From a candidate division FCPU426 bacterium (lineage in GTDB: Bacteria > Oederibacteriota > Muellerivitia > Muellerivitales > DAHXKG01), in NCBI GenBank assembly GCA_027366525.1, contig DAHXKG010000007.1, positions 56,006-120,005 of the forward strand: a stretch of DNA of 64,000 nucleotides. The letters run 5' to 3'. The first letter of the stretch is position 1; every line of letters begins with the position of its first letter. A model generated the notes under the pieces. The model was not told the DNA's origin and searched no databases. It was given only the letters and a program-made list of their open reading frames with translations. Below are positions 8,326 through 17,996 of this stretch, piece after piece. Made by a program: the position numbers and the translations under genes.

Positions 8326-9924
8326 TTAAAATGAGCGAAGTCCATAAACCACTAATCGCTTTTGAAGCGGAACGTAAACGTGGCCTTGAGCAATTGTTGG
8401 AGGTACAAATTTATCACTCGGGGCACCCGTCGAATCCAAACCATGGGGAGCTTCCAAAGAATTATAAATTTCATCTCCCAAGTTGGATGCATTATAGGCC
8501 CTTAAAATCGCCGGATTACCTACTTGGATCGCCCACAGAATCCCATTAACCCGCCCATGAGACGAAATACTTGGGACACAACCCGGATAGGCATATCGTT
8601 CCGGCGTCCATGAAGTGGGATAGGGGGCATAGTGCGCTCGGACTAACTTATAAGCTCGTATCGGACTTCCGACCATACTCCAATATACCCACGAATCAAA
8701 ACAACAGGGTGTGGTAAAAGAGGCATTATACCTTCTAGCGCCCACATGAAATTCTTGCACAATTTCATTCTCTTTTAATGCTTCGTGATAGCCCCCCATG
8801 GCATGGCAATCGATCAAATAAATTTCCCCTGTTTTATCCGATCCCGTAAGTAAATGTGGGTGCTGCGAATCGCCATAAGATCGAGGCAAGAGCACAACTC
8901 CTCCTGCACCTACATCTTGGTCTTCTTCATTCAACTTCGATTGATTATACGGAGTGAAAAAATCGATCACCTTCAAAACGCCTGAACTTTCAGGATTCAG
9001 TTTCAAAAAACTATCTCCCCAATCTTGATGCACAAATCCATTAAAGGTCCCATTGGCTGTCACAAGATAAATATGGCCCTTCGCCCCAATGGCTGGAGCT
9101 GCTCCACTATTCCAAATGGAGCCTTCCGTGCCATGTGGCGTCACATTAAAAACATATCGTTGTTGGTGTAAATCTTTTGCATTGTATCCAATAACCCAAC
9201 CATGATAGTCACCTTGATCACAATGCGATGACCATGCGGTAAAAACAATGGATTGATCTTGGATTTGATCCATGAACAACCCACATCGTTCATTGGACAC
9301 TCTGGCCTTAAAGCGAATGCGGCGAGATCCCTGGACCCCTCCGGGTATAGAAGCCTGTATCGTGATGGGCCCACCGTCCTTTTCTTTCCCTGTACGAATA
9401 TCAATCGCATGTAATATTTGAAAAAATCTGGGATGCAAAGAAACCGTTTTAACCATCGAAACCAAATACATTGTGTGGGTTATTAGATCGATGACGGGAG
9501 TATCCGTAATTCCGATGATCGGCGTAATTTGACGACACCCAAAAACATCTTTGAATGATACCGGAACGAGGGAACGCGTTGTAAATCGGTCATGCCAAAG
9601 TGGATAGCCCGCATGATCTGCATTGAAAGCATATACACTGTTATTTTCCGTGGCAACATAGACTACATGATAAAAGGAGCCATGAATTCGAACTCGTGAA
9701 ACATATAAAGGCTGTGCATAAATTTGACCATCCACGGGATCTGTAAAAAGCTTTCCAAATGTTTTCCAATTAACATTTTGGAGTGTCAAAACCGTTTCAT
9801 CAGCATTCCATCCGGTCCTCAAGTTATTATTGTGATACGTAAGAACATTGGGCTGAGCCCCTGCAGGCCTTGCGCCTTCAAAGACAATACTGATTAGGAA
9901 AACCCAAATGAGCCAAAATTTCAT
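8326..9924 (-). CDS. Secreted PQQ-like beta-propeller protein
   Basis: Exported protein of 532 aa. A signal peptide (hydrophobic segment ending near ARPAGAQ) precedes propeller blades with recurring VYVATENNSVYAFNAD, GITDTPVIDLITHTMYLVS and IYLVTANGTF elements, the outer-strand pattern of PQQ-like/quinoprotein propellers. The family is widespread in environmental bacteria, usually without a proven enzymatic role. No PQQ-ligating Cys-Cys pair typical of alcohol dehydrogenases was recognised, so an enzymatic function is not claimed. The ATG at 9924 is chosen over the GTG at 9930 because AGGAG lies 5-6 nt before it. The next gene upstream (HemQ-like) ends 24 bp away, so the two may be co-transcribed. 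Confidence 0.8.
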   Translation of the reverse strand: MKFWLIWVFLISIVFEGARPAGAQPNVLTYHNNNLRTGWNADETVLTLQNVNWKTFGKLFTDPVDGQIYAQPLYVSRVRIHGSFYHVVYVATENNSVYAFNADHAGYPLWHDRFTTRSLVPVSFKDVFGCRQITPIIGITDTPVIDLITHTMYLVSMVKTVSLHPRFFQILHAIDIRTGKEKDGGPITIQASIPGGVQGSRRIRFKARVSNERCGLFMDQIQDQSIVFTAWSSHCDQGDYHGWVIGYNAKDLHQQRYVFNVTPHGTEGSIWNSGAAPAIGAKGHIYLVTANGTFNGFVHQDWGDSFLKLNPESSGVLKVIDFFTPYNQSKLNEEDQDVGAGGVVLLPRSYGDSQHPHLLTGSDKTGEIYLIDCHAMGGYHEALKENEIVQEFHVGARRYNASFTTPCCFDSWVYWSMVGSPIRAYKLVRAHYAPYPTSWTPERYAYPGCVPSISSHGRVNGILWAIQVGNPAILRAYNASNLGDEIYNSLEAPHGLDSTGAPSDKFVPPTIAQGHVYVPLQKRLVVYGLRSF

Positions 9925-9948
9925 GATCACTCCTGCCGATCCTTGAAT

Positions 9949-10647
9949 TTATCCCAGTAAATTCAAGGCATCGGCCAATTCCATTTTTTTACAGGTATAA
10001 ATCGGTGTATCGCGCAGAGTGAATTTAGACGTCTCTGTTTCACGAAGCGCCATTACAAGATCCAAAAAATCAGATGGAAAATCCGTTTCAAAAGCAACCA
10101 CAAACTCCTGATCATCTAATCCAAAAGAATACGTAGTATTCAATTTAACTGAGGGAAATAAATTACCGATCCGAATATGCTCATTCATGAATTCCTGACG
10201 TTTTTCTTTCGGTAAAAGATACCATTCTCGGGTTTTAACAAAGGGATATACGAATAAATATTTAGCTTTGCCGGGGTATATGGCTAACCGATTGCCATCT
10301 TGTCCTTCATGTTGATGCTTATCAATATAGATGCTTCGTTTGGTCATGGCTAAATACGATGCGGCCCTATGCAAATACGATCCAATCATTGAATGATTGA
10401 GCATGGCATCCATATCCTGAAAATCATCCAGATTATAACTAATTCGCCATAACAAAAAATCAACATCGGCCCGGAACCCCAGAGTCGAGTAAACAACTAA
10501 AATTCCTTTTTTCTTAAATTCTTCAATGCATTCTAAAGCTGATTTTTTTATTTCATTACGCGCAGATACAGAAATGGATCGAAATTTATTCGATATTTTA
10601 TAAAAAGCAAAATTCACAAATTGTCGTTTCTCTCGTTCTTCAGGCAT
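9949..10647 (-). CDS. Chlorite-dismutase-fold heme protein, coproheme decarboxylase (HemQ)-like
   Basis: A 232-aa member of the Cld/HemQ family. It has the VYPFVKTREWYLLP segment containing Tyr134, equivalent to the catalytic Tyr of HemQ, and MNEHIRIG with His157 as presumed heme ligand. Next comes the NTTYSFGLDDQEFVVAFE strand, then LRETETSKFTLRDTPIYT. True chlorite dismutases carry a distal Arg about 13 residues after the proximal His. Here that place is Asn170, so chlorite conversion is unlikely. Decarboxylation of coproheme to heme b, or a heme-sensing role, is more plausible. Shine-Dalgarno GAGG lies 5 nt before the ATG. No other heme synthesis genes are nearby. Confidence 0.8.
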   Translation of the reverse strand: MPEEREKRQFVNFAFYKISNKFRSISVSARNEIKKSALECIEEFKKKGILVVYSTLGFRADVDFLLWRISYNLDDFQDMDAMLNHSMIGSYLHRAASYLAMTKRSIYIDKHQHEGQDGNRLAIYPGKAKYLFVYPFVKTREWYLLPKEKRQEFMNEHIRIGNLFPSVKLNTTYSFGLDDQEFVVAFETDFPSDFLDLVMALRETETSKFTLRDTPIYTCKKMELADALNLLG

Positions 10648-10731
10648 AAATTCCTCATTTCAAATAAATTAAAATATTTTAAAGCATAAAAATAAAAAAA
10701 CACAATACCTTCGAACTATCGTTTTTATCTT

Positions 10732-11655
10732 TCACCGATGAAGATGCGGCGGGTAGTGCCGATTCTTAACAAGTTGAGCAATCCGCATTTGGGCACGCGC
10801 ATGATCCTGAGGATACGTCATGCCGAACCATTGGCTTGGGGTTGGAATCACTTGGACTTGAATTAATTGGGCATGCATCAGATTATTAATTACCTGCGGA
10901 ATACCAAATTCTTCTTTTTCATCATGTTTCATTTTTTTGAAAAACTCTATCCATTGATAATTTAAATGGTCAAAAATAGTGGGCCTAAAACCCCACATAT
11001 TCATGGAAGCCCATGGATGACCCGGAATCAATTGGTGATTTCCGGTTTCATCGATATAAAAAATTTTACGTTGCCTTTCTTGGATCACCCGAGCATATTC
11101 AACTATTTTGCTCAGAAATAGCCCTTGATTTTTTAGACGCCGATTACAAACACAAACACCGCGAGAAACTGATCCATATTTTGAAAGTGTTTTTGCAAGC
11201 GGAAAACCTACCATTGCATAGGTGGAGTTTGACTGTAACGGTTGCTTCAAAAATACTATCAATTTTTTAAAAGAATCTCGGCCATAAAAATCATCGGCGT
11301 TAATGACCGCAAAGGGATCTTGGATCACCTTCCGTGCACTCCAAATAGCGTGTGCCGTTCCCCAGGGTTTGATGCGTTTGATCGGCCTTTGGGTGTTTTG
11401 AGGTATCGATTTTAAATCCTGAATAACATATTGAATGGAAACTTTTTTTTCCCAAGCATTGCCAATACGTTGCTTAAAATCGTTCTTAAACCGACGCTGA
11501 ACCACAAAAACAATTTTTTGAAAACCCGCTTGAATCGCATCATAGATTGAATAATCGACTAGCGCCTCCTGATGAGGTCCCACACCGGCCATTTGTTTAA
11601 GTCCGCCATAGCGTGACCCTAAACCCGCAGCCATTATTAAAAGCGTTGTTTTCAT
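10732..11655 (-). CDS. NDP-sugar pyrophosphorylase-like nucleotidyltransferase
   Basis: A 307-aa protein with the N-terminal nucleotidyltransferase signature LIMAAGLGSRYGGLKQ and the AVINADDFYGRDSF metal-binding segment of the sugar-1-phosphate nucleotidyltransferase superfamily. It probably activates a sugar-1-phosphate with UTP or another NTP; the substrate cannot be told from sequence. It lies 6 bp behind the O-antigen ligase in a polysaccharide operon, which supports a role in making an activated sugar for surface glycans. Good Shine-Dalgarno (GAGGATAT-ATG). Confidence 0.8.
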   Translation of the reverse strand: MKTTLLIMAAGLGSRYGGLKQMAGVGPHQEALVDYSIYDAIQAGFQKIVFVVQRRFKNDFKQRIGNAWEKKVSIQYVIQDLKSIPQNTQRPIKRIKPWGTAHAIWSARKVIQDPFAVINADDFYGRDSFKKLIVFLKQPLQSNSTYAMVGFPLAKTLSKYGSVSRGVCVCNRRLKNQGLFLSKIVEYARVIQERQRKIFYIDETGNHQLIPGHPWASMNMWGFRPTIFDHLNYQWIEFFKKMKHDEKEEFGIPQVINNLMHAQLIQVQVIPTPSQWFGMTYPQDHARAQMRIAQLVKNRHYPPHLHR

Positions 11656-11661
11656 ATATCC

Positions 11662-13641
11662 TCAAATTTTTTCATCAACCGTTCGATTGATTTTTTTCCG
11701 GAATAACTTGAACATCCAATTGATCTTTCTTTCCAATGTTCGTTTCGATACCCCTAGTTTTCGTTTTATAACCCGACTTTCTAATTGATGCATTTTTTTT
11801 TGACTCATCCGTGGATGATTCGCCAATCGATCATCAACAATTTCCATAAAATATGCCGGCAAATAATATCCATCAATCCTTTGCGAAGCCCGTAGATAGC
11901 GTTTGGCACTAGCATAGTGACGCAAGAGCATCAATATTTCAGCCGTCGTCACATCATTCGGCGGATAGGGCGGCATGGCGTGGTCCAATTGAAACTGCTC
12001 AGATAATGCCCACGGCAATTGATTTTGTTGGATTAAAAAGGAAATAAAATTATTGCGTATGGGTATCGAAATCGAATCATTTTTTATCGCTTGATTAAAA
12101 TCATTTAAACTTTGAGTCCAGAAATACCTTTTCAATTTTTTAGATATGGATGATTGTAATATTTGATTGTTAATGGTGGCTAGGCCATTCCAGCTCATGG
12201 AATTGGTTTTGTCAAAAATCAAACTCGTATGATAATCGTGTTTAGCTTTTACCCAGTCTTTATCGACTTGATCATGGACGCCATTTAAATATTCCATCTG
12301 CGATACATAATTCTTGACAGAGCCCAATCCCAAAACCACAATTAACACGAGGCTTAATAATCCCATTAAACTCTTCGAGATATTTTCAGATATCTTCCAT
12401 GGATTGGTTGCGGGCGGAGCATGAAAAGACATCCCATAACTTAAGAAAACAATAACAATCCAACAGATCGGCCAAAAAGCTATGGTAAAATCCACTACAT
12501 TATGAAAAGCAACGAGCAGCAGAATCATCCAGGCCCACTCGGATGCTTGGATTGAAGGACTAACTTTTTTGATTGTTCTTGGCGCCGAAACCGCCGTCCA
12601 AAAATTTCTCATCAAGACGAAAAATAAAATTAAAAAAATAAACAATGTTACTAATCCACATTCATCTAACATTTGTAAATATTCGTTATGTGCAAATTGA
12701 GCCGTTGGAAGCCAAAGTTGAGGCAGTCGAAAATAACCATACATCGCCGCAAATGTTCCCGGGCCGAATCCCAGCCAGGGCCGCGCTTCAAACATGCGAA
12801 ACGCTGCACGCCAAATGTAAATGCGAAAATAGGCCCGAGGATCCATTTTGTAAGCGTTGACTAATCGATAAACCATGGGGAAGAGGGCTATCAATACCCC
12901 TAGAGCCCCCGTACCCATAACGAATTTTCTTCGCGTCGTCCATTTGGAAATTGAGAGGCGCAATGTTTTCCAATGGATAAGGACATAAAATAGTCCGACC
13001 AGGGCCATCGCAATTAAAGCCCCTCGGCTTAACGTAAGCGCCCAAACTATAAAAGTACTTCCTAGTAAAATTTTTATAATCACCCTCGAATCAGTTTGGG
13101 CCTTCACAAAGAGGTAAATGCCCCCGATCCCTAAAAAATCTGCAAAAATATTTTGATTGGGAAAAATTCCCATTGGTGGGTGATACGTATGGCACCATTG
13201 AATAAATCCTAAAATGACATTGAACCCTAACACCCATTGAAAAAAGAATTCAAAAACCCGGAAGGCCTGAGGCCATCTTTGAAATCCAACCCTTAAAACC
13301 AAGCCCCAAATTCCAATTGCAATTAACCCTCGCCAGGCTTCAAAACTGTGAAACACATCTTGCGATAATACCGCTGAAATACCGGTGGTAATACAAAGAA
13401 GGATGACTATACTTCCCACCCCGTCCTTAATCAACACATCGATTCGGGAATAGGTCTTATCCCAAACGACGACCACCATCAGAATCAGTACACTGAGACG
13501 CATTACAAAGCTTTCCGTAGTCCAAATGCGCGTGTGTTGAGCAGGAATTAGACACAACCCGACCAAAATAATCCCTAATAGCGATTGAAACCCCCGGGCC
13601 CTTAAAATCGATTCATTGTCGATAGTCTGAAATGGTTTCAA
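11662..13641 (-). CDS. O-antigen ligase/polymerase family membrane protein
   Basis: A 659-aa protein with about 10-12 membrane segments in the first 440 residues. It has the WzyC/WaaL-type features TLSRGALIAMAL, WLGFGPGTF and the large periplasmic loop element QFAHNEYLQMLDECG. It would join or polymerise O-antigen or another undecaprenyl-linked glycan on the outer face of the inner membrane. The C-terminal 200 residues are soluble and helical with TPR-like spacing, common in this family. TTG start at 13641 with AAAGGTGA just upstream. Neighbours are a glycosyltransferase (10-bp gap) and a nucleotidyltransferase. Confidence 0.85.
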   Translation of the reverse strand: MKPFQTIDNESILRARGFQSLLGIILVGLCLIPAQHTRIWTTESFVMRLSVLILMVVVVWDKTYSRIDVLIKDGVGSIVILLCITTGISAVLSQDVFHSFEAWRGLIAIGIWGLVLRVGFQRWPQAFRVFEFFFQWVLGFNVILGFIQWCHTYHPPMGIFPNQNIFADFLGIGGIYLFVKAQTDSRVIIKILLGSTFIVWALTLSRGALIAMALVGLFYVLIHWKTLRLSISKWTTRRKFVMGTGALGVLIALFPMVYRLVNAYKMDPRAYFRIYIWRAAFRMFEARPWLGFGPGTFAAMYGYFRLPQLWLPTAQFAHNEYLQMLDECGLVTLFIFLILFFVLMRNFWTAVSAPRTIKKVSPSIQASEWAWMILLLVAFHNVVDFTIAFWPICWIVIVFLSYGMSFHAPPATNPWKISENISKSLMGLLSLVLIVVLGLGSVKNYVSQMEYLNGVHDQVDKDWVKAKHDYHTSLIFDKTNSMSWNGLATINNQILQSSISKKLKRYFWTQSLNDFNQAIKNDSISIPIRNNFISFLIQQNQLPWALSEQFQLDHAMPPYPPNDVTTAEILMLLRHYASAKRYLRASQRIDGYYLPAYFMEIVDDRLANHPRMSQKKMHQLESRVIKRKLGVSKRTLERKINWMFKLFRKKINRTVDEKI

Positions 13642-13651
13642 GAAGTCACCT

Positions 13652-14836
13652 TTAATTGCTGCTCAAAAATGTTTCATATAATGCTTCTATTTCTTGAAGC
13701 ATTACCTCAATACGAAATGACCCGACTAACCTTTTGCTTCCCTCCATCCCTAGTTTTTGAGCTAAAGCCGGATGTTGCTGGATCCACTTCAAACTTTGGG
13801 CCATTCCATGGGTATCATGAGGCGCATGTAAAAAACCACTGTGGTGATCCGAAACGGCCTCTGGTGTTCCATTGACCGCCGTTGCAATCACCGGTTTTCG
13901 TCCGGCCATTGCTTGTAATACACTTCGAGGAAGTCCTTCAAAGATAGACGTCAAAAGCAAAACATCACTCGCAGCCACTAATTCAGGTATGTCGGTTCTC
14001 CATCCTAAAAAACGGAAATGATCCTGCAATCCCAGTACTTGAATTTTTTGTTCTATGAAAAGTCGATTTTCACCGTCGCCAGCCCACATAAAAACAAATT
14101 GATTAATTTTTTCTTTTAAATCAAGCCCAATTTGGATGACATCTTGTGGAGCCTTTTGCGGTTTGAAATTGGAAAGAATTAAAACTGCTATTTTGCCTTC
14201 AAGTTTCATTTTTTGTCGATATTTAACTCGATGCTGTCGGGCACGCATGAAGGGCCTCAATTCAATTCCACTATGAATCACTTGATATTGAGGTTCTTGT
14301 CCTATTTTAAGTTGGAGACCTGTTTTTTGATTTTCCATACTCACTGTAATAATTTTAGACGTAATTTTTGCTGTCCATTTTTCCAATAGTTGATAAATGC
14401 TTCGGGTTCCCCCCGATTGTTCTGGATGAAACCCCCATCCATGTACCGTATGAATAATCACCGGAACACGCGCACACCAAGCAGCCCAACGACCTAAAAT
14501 GCCCGCCTTCGAACTATGGGTATGAACAATGGTCACTTTTTCTTTTCTTAAAATCAACCACATTTGAAACACGGCAATAAAATCCCATATTAATTGAATG
14601 GGGCGTTTCAAAGAGGATAAAAAATAAACTTTTATTTGAGAGGCTAATTGTTGTGCCGCCGTGTCTAAATATCCACCCTTGCCGGCAATTAAAACGACTT
14701 CATACCGATCCGAATGATGATGGGCACAGCAGTAAAGCGTATTTTGTTGAGCTCCCCCCAATTCCAGCAAGGTGATAATATGAGCGATTTTCACTTTCTT
14801 GACCGGGTTCGTTTTTGAAGCACTTGTTCTGGGCAT
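13652..14836 (-). CDS. GT4-type glycosyltransferase
   Basis: A retaining GT-B glycosyltransferase. The N-terminal Rossmann half begins KIAHIITLLELGGAQQ, and the donor site follows in LILSNFKPQKAPQDVI, FLGWRTDIPELVAASDVLLLTSIFEGLPRSVLQAMA (shown in part), with GLP and the E-x7-E-like element. It should add a sugar to an undecaprenyl-linked glycan at the cytosolic face. The frame is open to an ATG at 14920, but that would overlap the epimerase gene by 68 bp. The ATG at 14836 (394 aa), 16 nt after the epimerase stop, is taken instead; neither has a strong Shine-Dalgarno. Middle gene of the polysaccharide operon. Confidence 0.85.
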   Translation of the reverse strand: MPRTSASKTNPVKKVKIAHIITLLELGGAQQNTLYCCAHHHSDRYEVVLIAGKGGYLDTAAQQLASQIKVYFLSSLKRPIQLIWDFIAVFQMWLILRKEKVTIVHTHSSKAGILGRWAAWCARVPVIIHTVHGWGFHPEQSGGTRSIYQLLEKWTAKITSKIITVSMENQKTGLQLKIGQEPQYQVIHSGIELRPFMRARQHRVKYRQKMKLEGKIAVLILSNFKPQKAPQDVIQIGLDLKEKINQFVFMWAGDGENRLFIEQKIQVLGLQDHFRFLGWRTDIPELVAASDVLLLTSIFEGLPRSVLQAMAGRKPVIATAVNGTPEAVSDHHSGFLHAPHDTHGMAQSLKWIQQHPALAQKLGMEGSKRLVGSFRIEVMLQEIEALYETFLSSN

Positions 14837-14852
14837 ATATTTTTTATGAGAC

Positions 14853-15854
14853 TCAAGAAGGTTTTTGGCGTTGAGAGTCGGGACGATCATTTTTAATTGC
14901 TTGCTCTTGATTTTCGGCATTTAAAAATTCATGGAACCATTTCCATTCCAGTGCCAATCCATCGATTAAAGAAGTGGACGGTTTTTTTGAAAAAAATTTT
15001 TCTAATTTCGCGGTATCTGCTTGGGTGGATTCGACATCGCCTTTTTGTCGTTCTAAGAAAGTTTTCATAGAGGGTTTGCCATAAAATCCTTCCAAAATAG
15101 CAATGGCATCCAATAAAGTGCAGGCGGTTCCGCCTCCCACATTAATCGTTTCTCCACAAAGATCATTGCCGAGGGCCTCCACCACAATGTCGGTCACATC
15201 GTCAACAAACGTAAAATCTCGAATCTGTTGCCCATTCCCATAAATGGTTAAGGGCAACTCATTTGAAATGGCATGGCAAAACTTGTGAAAAGCCATATCG
15301 GGACGCTGTTTGGGTCCATAGACTGAAAAAAAGCGCAACGATAGCGTTGGCATCTTGTATTCATGGTGATACAAATCGCAAAGATGTTCCGCGGCCAACT
15401 TAGTTACCCCATAGGGGCTTTTGGGTTGCAGCTTCATCTCCTCATTTAATTTTCCAGTTATTTGTCCATAAACAGAGGAAGATGAAGCATAAACAAATTT
15501 TTTGAGTCGATAGCCTTTGGTTTCTTCCAACAGACGTTGGGTAACCAAGAGGTTATTGGTTACATATTTTTGAAAAGAAGCTCCCCACGAATTCCGAACC
15601 CCCGGTTGTGCTGCAAGATGCACCACCGCGTTAATACCTTTGATCACTTTAATCAACGGCATGGTTGCTAAATTGTCTTCGACAAGTCGGAAATGGGGAT
15701 GGAGCAAAATGGGAAGGAGATTTTTTTCTTTTTGGGATCGCGAATAATAAACATCAAAATTATCGACCCCAATGACCTCATGCCCCAATTTCAACAACCG
15801 TTCTGAAATATTGGATCCAATAAATCCCGCACAGCCTGTGACTAAAATTTTCAT
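14853..15854 (-). CDS. NAD-dependent nucleotide-sugar epimerase (extended SDR)
   Basis: A 333-aa extended short-chain dehydrogenase. N-terminal NAD site VTGCAGFIGSN; catalytic YASSSSVYG with SPYGVTKLAAEH supplying the Tyr-x3-Lys pair; substrate loop LRFFSVYGPKQRPDMA. The loop composition resembles UDP-glucuronate/UDP-glucose 4-epimerases, but the exact sugar cannot be assigned. First gene of the surface-glycan set (epimerase, glycosyltransferase, O-antigen ligase, nucleotidyltransferase). Shine-Dalgarno AGAGG about 8 nt before the ATG. Confidence 0.87.
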   Translation of the reverse strand: MKILVTGCAGFIGSNISERLLKLGHEVIGVDNFDVYYSRSQKEKNLLPILLHPHFRLVEDNLATMPLIKVIKGINAVVHLAAQPGVRNSWGASFQKYVTNNLLVTQRLLEETKGYRLKKFVYASSSSVYGQITGKLNEEMKLQPKSPYGVTKLAAEHLCDLYHHEYKMPTLSLRFFSVYGPKQRPDMAFHKFCHAISNELPLTIYGNGQQIRDFTFVDDVTDIVVEALGNDLCGETINVGGGTACTLLDAIAILEGFYGKPSMKTFLERQKGDVESTQADTAKLEKFFSKKPSTSLIDGLALEWKWFHEFLNAENQEQAIKNDRPDSQRQKPS

Positions 15855-15904
15855 GTCGATTTCCTCTTACAACTTATTTTCAAATTTTATCACGATTAAG
15901 GCTT

Positions 15905-17089
15905 TCAATCGACTTCCTTCAGCAAAAGCGTCCGCAAATATTCTGTTTCCGGGATGGAAATAAGCGAAGGATGATCCAGCGGTTGCATAATTCGATCCAA
16001 AAGTTGAAATCGACGTTGCATATGACTTAAGGCCTGTTGAATCGTTGTTTCCAATATCAACCAACTAAAATGAAATGAACACGTTGATATCATCAAAATG
16101 CCACCGGGTTCCAAAAATGTCAAACTCGCTTCAATGAGTTGTTGAAGTGCCAAACTGGCCTGTGGAAGATCATGCACACTTTTAGCCAATGGGGGTGGAT
16201 CCAAAATCACAATCCCAAAATGTTCTGAAAAGACATCTTTTTTGATCTCTTTAAAAGAATCGCGCCGTTCAAATTGGATTTGCGATTCGACGCCGTTTAA
16301 TTGGGCGTTGGCCCTAGCTTGATTCAGCGCACGATCGGAAGTGTCCCATCCAATCACTTGAGCGCCTTCCAGCGCTGCTTGAATGGCAAGTGCGCCCTCA
16401 TAGCAGAATCCCTCAAAAACTTTTTTGTTTTTGCAGAATGGAAGAATCCTTTGGCGGGCAGATCTATAATCTAAGTAAAATCCTGTTTTGTGTCCTTGAT
16501 CAGGGAAGATATCCAACATGGCCTGTCCTTCAAGAAACCGATACGGGAACGATTGTTCGTGCGTCCACCAACGTTGAATTTCCGGCATGCCTTCTTTGCG
16601 GCAAATATCGCCCACACTTTTTTCAAAAATTGACTTGAAATGACATTCTTTTAAAGCTTGAACTATCTCATCCAGAAAGACTCGCATCCCAGCCGACATG
16701 CATGCAATCACTACATGACCTTCATACGCATCGGCTGTTATCCCGGGCAATCCATCCGATTCGCTAAAGATTAATCGAAGACCCCCTTTAAAAATATCCG
16801 GAACTATTTTTTTGCGCCGCTCAATCGCTTGAAAAACTTTTTTTCGAATCAATGAGGCATCGATGACTTCTTCCATTTTCCACGTCAACAACCGCACCCT
16901 GATTTTGGATTGAGGATTAATGACTCCCTGGCCAATAAATTGGTGTTTAAAATCAAAAACATGCACCAGCATGCCTGTTTTCACTGAACCATTGGTAGTT
17001 AAAATTTCATTGCTATAGACCCATGGATGCCCCTGGACTATTCTTTGTTCCTCGCCCTTCTTCAAATAAACTTGGACTGCATTTGGCAT
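15905..17089 (-). CDS. RlmI-family 23S rRNA (cytosine-C5) methyltransferase
   Basis: A 394-aa protein with an N-terminal PUA domain (LKKGEEQRIVQGHPWVYSNEI), a central EEHAD-like domain, and a C-terminal SAM-dependent Rossmann domain with FEGFCYEGALAIQAA as the SAM loop. The DPPPLA and STCSFHFS segments are typical of RlmI/RlmK C5-methyltransferases that modify large-subunit rRNA. The rRNA target is inferred from the family. It has its own unit: 50 bp separate it from the epimerase downstream, and about 290 bp of gene-free DNA precede the next gene. Confidence 0.88.
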   Translation of the reverse strand: MPNAVQVYLKKGEEQRIVQGHPWVYSNEILTTNGSVKTGMLVHVFDFKHQFIGQGVINPQSKIRVRLLTWKMEEVIDASLIRKKVFQAIERRKKIVPDIFKGGLRLIFSESDGLPGITADAYEGHVVIACMSAGMRVFLDEIVQALKECHFKSIFEKSVGDICRKEGMPEIQRWWTHEQSFPYRFLEGQAMLDIFPDQGHKTGFYLDYRSARQRILPFCKNKKVFEGFCYEGALAIQAALEGAQVIGWDTSDRALNQARANAQLNGVESQIQFERRDSFKEIKKDVFSEHFGIVILDPPPLAKSVHDLPQASLALQQLIEASLTFLEPGGILMISTCSFHFSWLILETTIQQALSHMQRRFQLLDRIMQPLDHPSLISIPETEYLRTLLLKEVD

Positions 17090-17376
17090 TCTTAACCCTC
17101 GTCGTTTGACATCCCTAACTCATTGATAAAAATTATGCGTGTCTTACTTTAAAAACAAAAATTATAGAACTTATCCAAGAGATCATCCAATCGATTTACT
17201 ATTGTGAATATTCTGAATACCCCAATGAGGGCGTCATGCGAATTTAAAAATTTCAGATCTATTGTTCATTCTAGTGAACGAATTCGTGCCACATTGCCCA
17301 TTGAACAACCCTGTCATCTTAAGACTGTCTCATTCCGCCAATAAACCTATGCGTAGCGGATGCATAACTTGTAAAT

Positions 17377-17940
17377 TTAAAACCGATAACAAAACAATCC
17401 AGAGGATGGTTGAAAAGTCGAAAGGGTTTTAAATGGAAGGTCGGCTTCATTTGTTTTCAAATAGGACGACATGTGGACACTGAGCGGATCTACTTGATAA
17501 TCTCTTGGGATAATGAGTTCGCCAATCCCAATTCCGGCTCCCAAACCTAGCGACCCGCCAATAAACATATCGGGAGTTTGTCGATCCACATTCGGTGCGA
17601 CGGAATAGCCTGTTATAATACCTGCCACCATCCCTACAATCCCGGACACAATGATGATCAGGGTTTGACTTCCGGTATTAACCATGGGCCCATTGTCTTC
17701 ATTGCCCAAGCTTCGATACTTATGTTCCCGTTCCATGTGCAATAAGCTACCAATCCAATTGAAAAGGAAAAAACCTTGAGGCCTCCGTTTAATATCTTTC
17801 GGATTATTTCCAGGAAATTGATCTTCCCAATAAAGGGCATAGGCGGGTTTAACCGCAAAAGGGATCACAAGGCTTCCTATATAAAGGATGCCTGTAAACC
17901 CAATAATCAATTTGATTAATTTTGATTTTTTTAATTTCAT
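17377..17940 (-). CDS. Membrane protein with glycine-rich transmembrane segments, function unknown
   Basis: Not recognised. A 187-aa protein with an N-terminal signal-anchor (LIKLIIGFTGILYIGSLVIP) and a polar region. Two glycine-zipper hydrophobic stretches follow (SGIVGMVAGIITGYSVAP and GGSLGLGAGIGIGELI), reminiscent of small outer- or inner-membrane zipper proteins. The ATG at 17940 fits the end of the signal segment. It lies 56 bp downstream of mnmA and could be read from the same transcript. About 290 bp without a gene follow it. Confidence 0.6.
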   Translation of the reverse strand: MKLKKSKLIKLIIGFTGILYIGSLVIPFAVKPAYALYWEDQFPGNNPKDIKRRPQGFFLFNWIGSLLHMEREHKYRSLGNEDNGPMVNTGSQTLIIIVSGIVGMVAGIITGYSVAPNVDRQTPDMFIGGSLGLGAGIGIGELIIPRDYQVDPLSVHMSSYLKTNEADLPFKTLSTFQPSSGLFCYRF

Positions 17941-17996
17941 GGTTGTTTATTATATCTTTTTTTTATTGAATCCTAAACTAAAAACATTTTTATTTC

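Noticed and set aside
14837..14920. Longer N-terminus for the glycosyltransferase
   Set aside because: Would overlap the epimerase gene by 68 bp, and the extra residues do not belong to the GT4 fold.
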